DNA from: Dinoroseobacter shibae DFL 12 = DSM 16493
GTDB lineage: Bacteria > Pseudomonadota > Alphaproteobacteria > Rhodobacterales > Rhodobacteraceae
DNA length: 64,000 nt
NCBI RefSeq assembly: GCF_000018145.1
Contig: NC_009959.1
Coordinates: 1-64,000, forward strand
Direction of reading: 5' to 3'
Under the pieces are notes generated by a model. That model was not told where the DNA came from. It worked only from the letters and a program-made list of their open reading frames with translations, and did not search any database. This document shows positions 28,628-35,940 of this stretch, in pieces. Each line of letters begins with the position of its first letter. The first letter of the stretch is position 1. The position numbers and the translations under genes are program-made.

Positions 28628-29135
28628 GGCGCGCGCCTCCATAGGCCCGGGTGTGGACCCGGGAAGGGTCCGAGGCGGGCGTCTCGGCATCGGGGCCGGT
28701 CACATGCCCGGTCCAGGGGTCGGAACCGGCCTCGCGCGGGGCGTCCGCGGCCGCCGTTTCGGGATCGGCGGACGCCTTGAGGAACCGCGCCACCGCAAAG
28801 CCGAGCAGCGCCGCACCGCCCAGGGTGACGGCCGGGTTCTCCCGCGCGAACCGGGTGGCGGAGCGCGCCGCGCCGCTCAGGTCGGTGTCGCGCAACTGCA
28901 CCGCCAGCTGATCGAGGCCGCGCGCGATCTGCTGCGCCGCCTCCGCCTGCAGACTGTCGGGATCGAATCTCTCCCCGGCGGCACTGGCGGCATCGGCGGC
29001 GGTCTCAACCTCGGACCGGGCGCGGTCCTTGACGGTCTCGCCCGTGTCGCGCGCGGCCCGGCGGGCGGTTTCGGTGGCATCTGCGGCGGCGCTGTCCAGC
29101 TCCTGGCGCAGGGCGGAGGTTTGCGTCTCTGTCAT
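28620..29135 (-). CDS. DUF883-like stress protein
   Basis: 171-aa alanine-rich helical protein; ATG 29135 follows GGGAGAG. A long amphipathic region (residues 1-85) leads to a C-terminal FARENPAVTLGGAALLGFAVARFLKAS membrane segment (read in pieces), as in ElaB/YqjD/DUF883 proteins. First gene of a three-gene operon with Holin-X and DUF3618-like proteins, the usual YqjD-YqjE-type order. Confidence 0.72.
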   Translation of the reverse strand: MTETQTSALRQELDSAAADATETARRAARDTGETVKDRARSEVETAADAASAAGERFDPDSLQAEAAQQIARGLDQLAVQLRDTDLSGAARSATRFARENPAVTLGGAALLGFAVARFLKASADPETAAADAPREAGSDPWTGHVTGPDAETPASDPSRVHTRAYGGARHG

Positions 29136-29166
29136 CGGTCTCTCCCGTGCATGATCTCGGCAAGGC

Positions 29167-29191
29167 AACGCCGCAGAGCCGGTTTCGTTCC
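29167..29191 (-). promoter_or_regulatory. EcfG-type promoter, DUF883/Holin-X operon
   Basis: Minus strand GGAAC (29191-29187), 16-bp spacer, CGTT (29170-29167), 32 bp upstream of ATG 29135. Confidence 0.7.
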
Positions 29192-29236
29192 CCCCCATTC
29201 GGGCCGAGGGCCTGCGCGCCGCGCCGCCGCGACATG

Positions 29237-29266
29237 AAAAAACGCGGCGCCGGGAATGGCGCCGCG
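29237..29266 (-). terminator. Rho-independent terminator of the PLDc_N gene
   Basis: Perfect 9-bp stem CGCGGCGCC/GGCGCCGCG (29243-29251, 29258-29266) with a 6-nt loop; on the minus strand it is followed by TTTTTT. It lies after the stop at 29307. Confidence 0.85.
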
Positions 29267-29306
29267 CGGGTCACTTGCAGGCAAAAAGCCTTGTCTCGGG
29301 AACGGG

Positions 29307-29495
29307 TCAGGCCGTGCGGCCCGCAGCCCCCCGGGGCCCTGCGAAAAACCAGATGATGAAGCCGATGACCGGCAGGACGAGGATCAGAAGCGTCCAGAGC
29401 AGTTTCGCGCCGGTCGATGCCGCGCTGGTCCAGGTTTTGACCAGGGCATAGATGTTCGCGATCAGGACGATCAGGCCGATGATACCATATTCCAT
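29307..29495 (-). CDS. PLD-nuclease N-terminal (PLDc_N) small membrane protein
   Basis: 62-aa two-helix membrane protein. IIGLIVLIANIYALVKTW and LLWTLLILVLPVIGFIIWFFAGPRG (read in pieces) match the cardiolipin-synthase N-terminal/PLDc_N family, free-standing without a catalytic domain. ATG 29495 has CGGGAG ten bases upstream. It has its own EcfG-type promoter and strong terminator, so it is monocistronic. Confidence 0.8.
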   Translation of the reverse strand: MEYGIIGLIVLIANIYALVKTWTSAASTGAKLLWTLLILVLPVIGFIIWFFAGPRGAAGRTA

Positions 29496-29529
29496 AACAT
29501 AAAACTCCCGTATGTGTTGATGCCGGAGT

Positions 29530-29554
29530 AACGCCCCGGGGCCCTGTTGGTTCC
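29530..29554 (-). promoter_or_regulatory. EcfG-type promoter, PLDc_N protein
   Basis: Minus strand GGAAC (29554-29550), 16-bp spacer, CGTT (29533-29530), 35 bp upstream of ATG 29495; divergent from the mscS element at 29580. Confidence 0.7.
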
Positions 29555-29579
29555 CCTCCCGGCCCGGGTCCGGGGCGCG

Positions 29580-29604
29580 GGAACCCTTGGGCGGCTCGCG
29601 CGTT
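29580..29604 (+). promoter_or_regulatory. EcfG-type promoter, mscS-like gene
   Basis: GGAAC (29580-29584), 16-bp spacer, CGTT (29601-29604). The start codon at 29613 is only eight bases after CGTT, so the transcript would begin at or next to the ATG. Confidence 0.6.
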
Positions 29605-29612
29605 GGGCGCGG

Positions 29613-30521
29613 ATGGACACCGTTGAAGAGATCTTTCCGCAGAACATCACCGCACATCTGGTGGCGCAGCTCTCGGGCTGGGCCGAGGGGCTGATCGCCG
29701 CCCTGCCGCGCCTCACGCTCGCGCTGGCGGTAATCCTTGTCACCGCCCTCGTGGTCTGGGCTGTGCGGCGCCTGATCCAGAGCCTCGGCCGCCGGGCCGG
29801 TCTGCGCCGCAACCTGCGCGACGTGCTGGGGATGCTGGCCAATACGGGTCTGTGGCTGGCCGGGCTGTTGCTGGCGCTCACCATCGTCTTTCCGTCGATC
29901 ACCCCGGGCCGCGCGCTCACCACGCTGGGCCTGGGCTCGGTCGCGATCGGGTTCGCCTTCAAGGACACGCTGGAGAACTTCCTCGCCGGCATCCTCATCC
30001 TGCTGCGCGAGCCCTTCACCATCGGGGATCACGTGGATTGCGAAGGCGCCGAAGGGCAGGTGGAACAGATCACCATCCGCGACACCCATATCCGCCAGAC
30101 CGACGGGCAGCTCGTGGTCGTGCCGAACGCCATGCTGTTCCACAACCCGGTGACCGTGCGTACGGATCAGGAGTTTCGCCGGGCGCGGATCGTCTGCGGC
30201 GTCGCTTATGGCGAAGACGTCGATGCCGCCCGCAAGGTGATCGAGGACGCGGTGCGCGAGGTGGACATGGTGCGCAACGATGTGCGCGACATCCAGGTCT
30301 TTGCCATGGCCTTCGGCGCGTCATCCATCGATTTCGAGATCACCTGGTGGACCGGCTCCGCCCCGGTGGATATCCGCGCCAGCCGGGACCAGGTCGTGGC
30401 CGCGGTCAAGGGCGCGCTGGATGCCGCGGGCATCGAGATCCCCTTCCCCTATCGCACGCTGACCTTGCAGGGCGACGCCCTGCCGGTGCAGGTGATGAAG
30501 GGCCGGAACGCCGCGGAATAG
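29613..30521 (+). CDS. MscS-family mechanosensitive channel
   Basis: 302-aa small-conductance channel. Three hydrophobic segments (about 25-50, 80-105, 115-140) lead into the pore helix and beta domain (LGLGSVAIGFAFKDTLENFLAGILILLREPFTIGD in pieces, then VDCEGAEGQVEQITIRDTHIR). It opens on membrane tension to release solutes during hypo-osmotic shock. ATG 29613 has no clear ribosome site and almost coincides with the predicted EcfG transcription start, suggesting a leaderless message. The stop lies inside an AGAGCCTGTTTTC repeat. Confidence 0.88.
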   Translation: MDTVEEIFPQNITAHLVAQLSGWAEGLIAALPRLTLALAVILVTALVVWAVRRLIQSLGRRAGLRRNLRDVLGMLANTGLWLAGLLLALTIVFPSITPGRALTTLGLGSVAIGFAFKDTLENFLAGILILLREPFTIGDHVDCEGAEGQVEQITIRDTHIRQTDGQLVVVPNAMLFHNPVTVRTDQEFRRARIVCGVAYGEDVDAARKVIEDAVREVDMVRNDVRDIQVFAMAFGASSIDFEITWWTGSAPVDIRASRDQVVAAVKGALDAAGIEIPFPYRTLTLQGDALPVQVMKGRNAAE

Positions 30522-30557
30522 AGCCTGTTTTCGACCCGCAATTCGGAACGGCACATG

Positions 30558-30584
30558 AAAACGCCGCGCTCCGAGCGCGGCGTT
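30558..30584. terminator. Hairpin between mscS and DUF883-type gene
   Basis: Perfect 10-bp stem AACGCCGCGC/GCGCGGCGTT (30560-30569, 30575-30584), 5-nt loop; TTTT follows on the minus strand. It can end both convergent transcripts. Confidence 0.75.
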
Positions 30585-30633
30585 GCGTTGGTCGGGCGAC
30601 CGGGGCGGAACCCGGCCGCGAAAGGTGTCGTGC

Positions 30634-30933
30634 CTAGCTGCGGGTGCGCAGCGCCATCCCCAGAAGAACACCGACACCCAAAGCGGCCCCGAGGGCGAGG
30701 GTCGGGTTGTCCTTCACGAACTTGGTGCCGGTGTCATGGGCGGTCTCGATCTGCTGCGCACCGGCCTGGGCCAGATCGCGCGACGCGGCCGACAGGCTCT
30801 CGCCGGTCTCGCGCAGGGTGTCACGGGCGGTTTCCGCGGCCTCCTGCACGGCCTGCACCGTTCTGTCGCGCCCATTGCCCGCGCCCTTCTCGTCACCGGG
30901 TTGCGGGATATGATGATGTGTCACGTCGGACAT
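30634..30933 (-). CDS. DUF883-type small stress protein
   Basis: 99-aa protein with a His-rich start, a helical middle (VQAVQEAAETARDTLRETGE) and the C-terminal DNPTLALGAALGVGVLLGMALRTRS anchor (read in pieces) typical of ElaB/YqjD-like, ribosome- or membrane-associated stress proteins. Monocistronic: EcfG-type promoter upstream, hairpin terminator downstream. Confidence 0.78.
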   Translation of the reverse strand: MSDVTHHHIPQPGDEKGAGNGRDRTVQAVQEAAETARDTLRETGESLSAASRDLAQAGAQQIETAHDTGTKFVKDNPTLALGAALGVGVLLGMALRTRS

Positions 30934-30970
30934 GGTCTGCTCCCTTCCTTGAAGTTTCCGTTACCCGCTC

Positions 30971-30995
30971 AACGCGCGGGCCGGGGGATGGTTCC
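30971..30995 (-). promoter_or_regulatory. EcfG-type promoter, DUF883-type gene
   Basis: Minus strand GGAAC (30995-30991), 16-bp spacer, CGTT (30974-30971), 38 bp upstream of ATG 30933. Confidence 0.7.
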
Positions 30996-31018
30996 GAAAC
31001 CCCCGCGCCCCGGCGCGC

Positions 31019-31053
31019 AAAAAGGCCCGCGCGCGGGGGTCCGCGGCGGGCCT
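31019..31053 (-). terminator. Rho-independent terminator of csbD-like gene
   Basis: 8-bp stem AGGCCCGC/GCGGGCCT (31023-31030, 31046-31053) followed on the minus strand by TTTTT. Confidence 0.7.
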
Positions 31054-31087
31054 GTCCGGTGCGGCGGCCAAGGAGCCGGGGCGCAGG

Positions 31088-31285
31088 TCAGATACTGTCG
31101 AGCATCCGGTCCACTTCCTTGCGGGCCTCGTCCTTGGTCTTGCCGTATTTCTGCTGCAACTTGCCTTCGAGCTGCTCGCGGTTGCCGCGAGCTTCCTCGA
31201 TCTCGTCATCGGTCAGATCGCCATACTGCTCACGCAGCTTGCCCTTCAGTTCGGTCCATTTGCCTTCGATGCGGTCGCTGTCCAT
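31088..31285 (-). CDS. CsbD-family general stress protein
   Basis: 65-aa hydrophilic protein with the full CsbD pattern: DRIEGKWTELKGKLREQYGDLTDDE (in pieces) then REQLEGKLQQKYGKTKDEARKEVDR. ATG 31285 follows AAGGAG. CsbD proteins are abundant general-stress markers of unknown mechanism. An EcfG-type promoter is 67 bp upstream. Confidence 0.92.
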   Translation of the reverse strand: MDSDRIEGKWTELKGKLREQYGDLTDDEIEEARGNREQLEGKLQQKYGKTKDEARKEVDRMLDSI

Positions 31286-31352
31286 GATGCGTCTCCTTCG
31301 ATTGAGGGTCACTTTTGCGGGCATGGCGGATGCGCATGCCTTCACCCGGTCC

Positions 31353-31377
31353 AACGCCCCGGCCCGGCGAAGGTTCC
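31353..31377 (-). promoter_or_regulatory. EcfG-type promoter, csbD-like gene
   Basis: Minus strand GGAAC (31377-31373), 16-bp spacer, CGTT (31356-31353). CsbD is a classical target class for general stress sigma factors, which supports the assignment. Confidence 0.75.
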
Positions 31378-31485
31378 GCCCGGGGACGGATCGGCCGCGG
31401 CGAGCCCCGCGGCTCGTCCCGGGCAGGGCAGGAGGCCATAATTCAGATCAATTGCAACCAATTTAAAAAATAGTGACTCTCCCCG

Positions 31486-31502
31486 ATCAATCTGTTATTG
31501 AT
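31486..31502. promoter_or_regulatory. Candidate operator before the GntR gene
   Basis: Inverted repeat ATCAAT-N5-ATTGAT in an unusually AT-rich stretch (31440-31510). It is likely an autoregulatory GntR site. It argues against the TTG at 31498 as the start codon. Confidence 0.4.
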
Positions 31503-31536
31503 TGTTCCAAGAAGACGACTGGGGGGATACGTTTTC

Positions 31537-32229
31537 TTGCTGACACGCACCGACCAACCGGAACGCGACGAATGTGCGGAACGCCTGCGGGCCCTCATCG
31601 CCGAGGGCGGCTACGCGCCCGGCGACAGGATCCCGCCCGAGCGCCAACTGATCGAAATGATGGGCATCACCCGCGCCGGCCTGCGCCGGGCGCTCGATTT
31701 CCTCGAACGCGACGGGGTCATCTGGCGCCATGTCGGCAAGGGCACCTTCGTCTCCTACGGCGCGACCGATGCCGTGACCGAGGACGCCTTCGCCGGCATC
31801 GGCAACCAGCTCAGCCCCTACCGCATGATGCGCGCGCGGATCTGCGTCGAGCCCGCCATCGCGCGGGAAGCGGCGGTCTATGCCTCGCGCGAACAGGTGG
31901 CCAGGATCGACGCGGCGGCCAAGCGGGCGCGCGCCGCGGCAAGCTGGTCGGAATACGAGCGCCAGGATGACCAGTTCCACCGGGCCGTGGCCGAAGCCGC
32001 CGACAACGCCCTGCTGCTGGCCCTGTTCGACAGCCTGAACCGGGTGCGGCGCGAGGTGGCCTGGGGCGCGGTCACGCGGTCCAATGCCCGGCCGCCGCGC
32101 GACCATTCCAGCTTTGCCGAGCATGACGCGATCTGCGCCGCCCTCGCCGCCCATGACGCGGATGCCGCGTTCCAGGCCATGCGCGCGCATCTGCAATCGG
32201 TGTCGTCGCGCCTGTTCGAGGGCATCTGA
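31537..32229 (+). CDS. GntR-family (FadR-type) transcriptional regulator
   Basis: About 230 aa. Winged helix-turn-helix at the N-terminus (LIAEGGYAPGDRIPPERQL, RALDFLERDGVIWRHVGKGTFV), then an all-helical FCD ligand domain with the metal-ligand pattern (D/H in ERQDDQFHRAVAEAADN, FAEHDAICAALAAHD). Start chosen as TTG 31537 with GGGGGGA upstream; TTG 31498 overlaps a probable operator, and no ATG preserves the wing. FadR-type GntR proteins usually sense organic acids, matching the transporters that follow. Confidence 0.82.
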   Translation: MLTRTDQPERDECAERLRALIAEGGYAPGDRIPPERQLIEMMGITRAGLRRALDFLERDGVIWRHVGKGTFVSYGATDAVTEDAFAGIGNQLSPYRMMRARICVEPAIAREAAVYASREQVARIDAAAKRARAAASWSEYERQDDQFHRAVAEAADNALLLALFDSLNRVRREVAWGAVTRSNARPPRDHSSFAEHDAICAALAAHDADAAFQAMRAHLQSVSSRLFEGI

Positions 32230-32316
32230 CGCCCTGGCGGGGACCGCGAGGGCCGCGCCGGAAAACAGATTGGCACCGCGCCACCGAAGCGCAGGCCACA
32301 CAGGGAGTGAGGACAT

Positions 32317-33138
32317 ATGAAAGACGCGTTGCTGGACGTGCCCGCCATCGAGTTGCGCGGGATCCGCAAGACCTTCACCCTGTCGGAGGATCGCGACGCC
32401 CAGAAAGTGCTGGCGCTGGACGGGATCGACCTGACCATTCGGCAGGGCGAGTTCCTGACCATCATCGGGCCGTCGGGCTGCGGCAAGACCACCCTCTTGA
32501 AGATCATCGCCTCGCTCATCTCCCATGACGAAGGGGATGTGGTGGTCGAGGGCAAACCGGTCCATGAGCCGGACATCAGCCGCGCCATGGTGTTCCAGAC
32601 CTTCGGCCTGTTCCCGTGGAAAACGGTGATCGACAATGTCACCTTCCCGCTCACGGTGCGCAACTTCGCCCCGGCCGAGGCGCGCGAGATCGCCATGAAA
32701 CATATCGAGCAGGTGGGGCTGGGCAAGTTCGTCGACGCCTATCCGCACCAGCTCTCGGGCGGGATGCAGCAGCGGGTGGGACTCGCTCGCGCGCTCTCCA
32801 CCGGGGCGGATATTCTGCTGATGGATGAACCCTTTGGCGCCATCGACGCCCAGACCCGCGAACTGATGCAGGAAGAGCTGATGCGCATCTGCCAGCGGGA
32901 ACAGAAGACGGTCGTCTTCATCACCCACGACCTGGACGAGGCGGTGCTGCTGGCCGACCGCGTACTCTTGATGTCGCGCGGCCCGGGCCGGGTGCGCGAG
33001 GTCATCGATGTCGACCTGCCCCGCCCACGCTTCGACTACGACGTGCGGGGGCACGCGAGTTTCATCAAGGTGCGCGGCCATCTCTGGCACGAGCTGCGCA
33101 ACGACCTGGTCGAGCAGCGCGCGGAGGAAATGTCGTGA
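32317..33138 (+). CDS. ABC transporter ATP-binding protein (NitT/TauT type)
   Basis: 273-aa ATPase: Walker A GPSGCGKTT, Q-loop VFQTFGLFPW, signature LSGGMQQR, Walker B ILLMDEPFGAID, switch His in ITHD. First of four contiguous import genes 88 bp downstream of the GntR gene; its stop overlaps the first permease by 4 nt. AGGGAGTGAGG precedes the ATG. Confidence 0.9.
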   Translation: MKDALLDVPAIELRGIRKTFTLSEDRDAQKVLALDGIDLTIRQGEFLTIIGPSGCGKTTLLKIIASLISHDEGDVVVEGKPVHEPDISRAMVFQTFGLFPWKTVIDNVTFPLTVRNFAPAEAREIAMKHIEQVGLGKFVDAYPHQLSGGMQQRVGLARALSTGADILLMDEPFGAIDAQTRELMQEELMRICQREQKTVVFITHDLDEAVLLADRVLLMSRGPGRVREVIDVDLPRPRFDYDVRGHASFIKVRGHLWHELRNDLVEQRAEEMS

Positions 33139-33890
33139 AGGCCCGCACCCGCAAGCAGGTCCGGCGCGATCAACTGATCGGCGTGGCGGTGTTTCTGGTC
33201 GTCTGGGAGATCACCGCGCAGATCATCGACAGGTCGCTCGTCCTGCCGCCGGTGACCGCGATCCTGGCGGCCCTGTGGGATCTGATCCTCAGCGGCGAGC
33301 TGATCGTGGCCCTGAGCCAGAGCATCTTCCTGCTGATCGTGGGGCTCTTCGTGGCAACGGTGATCGGCTTCGTTCTGGGCGCACTCATCGCGCGCTCCAG
33401 GACCGCCTACTGGATGCTCAACCCGTATCTCAGCGCGCTCTTCGTGACGCCCACCATCGCGCTGGTGCCGCTGGTCCTGGTCTGGTTCGGCTTCGGCTTT
33501 CCGGGCCGGGTGATCGTGGTCGTGCTGGCGGCGGTGGTGCCGATCCTGTTCAGCGTGGCCTCGGGGCTGCGGGATTCCCCGGGCGACCTGATCGACGTGG
33601 CGCGGTCCTTCGGCGTGAAGGGGGAAATCGCCCTTCTGTTCAAGGTCCGCATCCGCGCCGCCTTGCCGGTGCTGCTGGCCGGTCTGCGACTGGCGGCCGG
33701 GCGCGGCGTGGTCGGCATGGCCGTGGCGGAAACCTATCTGCGCCTCGGCGGGATCGGCGGGCTGATCAAATCCTACGGCGCGATGTTCCAGACCGATTAC
33801 GTCTTCGCCTCCATCCTGCCGCTGTCGCTGCTGGGCATCGCCATGGTCTCGGCCATCGGCTGGGTCGAGCGTCGGCTGCATTGGACATGA
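33135..33890 (+). CDS. ABC transporter permease 1
   Basis: 251-aa SsuC/TauC-type permease with about six membrane segments. The EAA-type ATPase contact loop is VARSFGVKGEIALLFKVRIRAALP (read in pieces). ATG/GTG start at 33135 overlaps the ATPase stop. Partner of the adjacent permease, with which it would form a heterodimeric channel. Confidence 0.88.
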   Translation: MKARTRKQVRRDQLIGVAVFLVVWEITAQIIDRSLVLPPVTAILAALWDLILSGELIVALSQSIFLLIVGLFVATVIGFVLGALIARSRTAYWMLNPYLSALFVTPTIALVPLVLVWFGFGFPGRVIVVVLAAVVPILFSVASGLRDSPGDLIDVARSFGVKGEIALLFKVRIRAALPVLLAGLRLAAGRGVVGMAVAETYLRLGGIGGLIKSYGAMFQTDYVFASILPLSLLGIAMVSAIGWVERRLHWT

Positions 33891-33903
33891 GGGGGCGCAG
33901 ATC

Positions 33904-34665
33904 ATGATGAAAACCCTCTCCCGCCCCAGCGTTCTGCTGCCGCTCCTGAGCCTCGTGGTCGTCTTCGGCGCCTGGGAGCTCGTAGGCCGCAGCATCAATC
34001 CCCTGCTCTTCGCGCCGCCCTCCGAAGTGGCCCGGCAGTTCGGTGAACTGATGCGCAGCGGCGAGCTTCTGGACGCGACCAAGATCACCGTGCAGGCGCT
34101 GTTCCTGGGCTATTTCCTCGCGGTGATCGTCGGCATTCCCTTCGGGATCGCCATGGGTGCCTTGCCCCGGTTCGGCGATATCCTGCAGCCCTATCTTTAT
34201 GCGATCTTCTCGACCCCGCGCGTGGTGGTCGTGCCATTGATCGTGGTTTGGTTCGGAATTGGTTTCGAGGCCCGGCTGTTTCTGGTGTTCTTCTGGTCGA
34301 TGATCGCGATCAGCGTGAACACCGCCCAGGGCGTCCGCCACGCGCGCCCCGACCTGGTCGAGGTCGCGCACTCCTTCCAGGCCTCCCGACTCCAGATGGC
34401 CCGCCATGTGCTGATCCCCGGCGCGATCCCCTTCGTGGTCTCGGGCCTGCGGATCGGGGCGGAACGCGCCATCGTGGGCGTCATCATCGGCGAGATGTTC
34501 TTGCAGATCGTCGGCCTCGGCGGCGTGATCACCAAGGGCAGCACCGAGCTTCTGCCGGCCAAGATGCTCTGCGCCGTCGCCGTCATCGCCGTGCTCGGCA
34601 CGATCATCGTGACCGCGCTCGACACGTTCGAAAAACGCTTTCAGGTCTGGAAAGGGCCGACCTGA
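33904..34665 (+). CDS. ABC transporter permease 2
   Basis: 253-aa permease of the same family, with contact loop VAHSFQASRLQMARHVLIPGAIP (in pieces). GGGGGCGC lies before two adjacent ATGs (33904 and 33907). Two different permeases per importer is a variation on the usual homodimer and contrasts with the single fused permease at 10765-12342. Confidence 0.88.
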   Translation: MMKTLSRPSVLLPLLSLVVVFGAWELVGRSINPLLFAPPSEVARQFGELMRSGELLDATKITVQALFLGYFLAVIVGIPFGIAMGALPRFGDILQPYLYAIFSTPRVVVVPLIVVWFGIGFEARLFLVFFWSMIAISVNTAQGVRHARPDLVEVAHSFQASRLQMARHVLIPGAIPFVVSGLRIGAERAIVGVIIGEMFLQIVGLGGVITKGSTELLPAKMLCAVAVIAVLGTIIVTALDTFEKRFQVWKGPT

Positions 34666-34760
34666 GACCCAGCCGCACCATCCAAAACACCCCGGCAGCC
34701 AGCGGCGCATCCAAGAACCGGGATCCAAAGCAACAGCTGACTTTTCTGGAGGAGACCAAG

Positions 34761-35777
34761 ATGACCCTTAGCAAGATGACCGGATCGCTCCTGGCCGGCG
34801 CGGGCCTCGCCGCGCTGCTGGCCGGCAGCGCCACCGCCAAGGAGTTCGACCTGAGCGGCACCGAGGTGACCATCGGCACCGCGCAGGCGCAGGTCCTGAA
34901 CCTCGGCACCCTGCGGATGATCGAGATGCTCACCGAATGGGGTGCCGATGTCACCCGGGTGGAGCTGCCCAATATCTCGGGGCTCGAAGCCATTGTCGCG
35001 GACCGGATCGACATCGCCTCGCGCAGCTCGGACGAGATCCTCGCGGGTCAGTCGCGCGGCGTCGACGTGGTGGCCTTCGCGGCGCCGATCTCCACCATGC
35101 ACTATGCCGTGGTCTCGACCCCGGGCATCGACTCCCTCGAAGACCTGCGGGGCCAGTCCATCGCCACCAGCGGCCCCGGCGGCTTCAACGGCATGCTCTT
35201 TCGCTACATGCTGACCCAGGCCGGGCTCGAGCCCGAGGTCGACGTGGCCATCGTCCCCGTGGGCGGGTCCAGCGAGCGGGCCGCCGCGATCATGGCCGGG
35301 CAGGTGCAGGCGACGGTCGTGTTCATCGACAACTGGCTCGCCCTGCGGGAACAGGGCGCGAATGCGCAGCTTCTGGGCTACGTGGCCGACCTGGTACCGG
35401 GCCTGTCCTCGCGCGCCGTCTTCGCCCCGCGCGACTACCTGGCCGCCAACGAGGACCTGGTGACGGCCATCGCCTGCGCGAACCTCGAAGTGAACGCCTG
35501 GATCAATTCCAACAAGGACGACTTCGTCGCCTACGCCATGGACAATGTGCGCGGCGCCAACGAGGACGCGGTCTCGGCCTTCTACGACGTGGCGATGGAG
35601 ATCAACATGTTCCCCACCGCGCCGCGCGAACTGCTGGATGTCTCCGGCTACCAGGCGCTGGCCGACCTGATGTACGCGGGCGGGGAGCTGGACGACCAGC
35701 TCGATGCCAGCGGCTTCGTCGACTTCACCTATGTGGACCGGGCCGCCGAAATGGGCTGCGGCACCGGCGCGATGTAA
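34761..35777 (+). CDS. ABC transporter substrate-binding protein (NMT1/TauA-like)
   Basis: 338-aa periplasmic protein; GGAGGAG before ATG 34761, signal peptide about 1-27 (AGSATA|KEF). Two-lobed NMT1/TAXI-like fold with the hinge motif SIATSGPGGFNGMLFRYML (in part). It lies 95 bp after the second permease, in the same direction. Ligand unknown; the family binds sulfonates, nitrate-like anions, aromatic acids or pyrimidines. Confidence 0.8.
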   Translation: MTLSKMTGSLLAGAGLAALLAGSATAKEFDLSGTEVTIGTAQAQVLNLGTLRMIEMLTEWGADVTRVELPNISGLEAIVADRIDIASRSSDEILAGQSRGVDVVAFAAPISTMHYAVVSTPGIDSLEDLRGQSIATSGPGGFNGMLFRYMLTQAGLEPEVDVAIVPVGGSSERAAAIMAGQVQATVVFIDNWLALREQGANAQLLGYVADLVPGLSSRAVFAPRDYLAANEDLVTAIACANLEVNAWINSNKDDFVAYAMDNVRGANEDAVSAFYDVAMEINMFPTAPRELLDVSGYQALADLMYAGGELDDQLDASGFVDFTYVDRAAEMGCGTGAM

Positions 35778-35940
35778 CACCGCGTCGATCCCGAAACCCG
35801 GGGGCAGGCGCGCAGCGCCGCCTGCCGCCAACCCGCGCCCCAGGCCTGAAGCCACCCGAAGACACCCGAAGGACGATACCGCCCGTGAGACTGCAACGCC
35901 CCGCCCCCCTGAGCCGCCCCGCCGATGCGAGGGCATCGCG

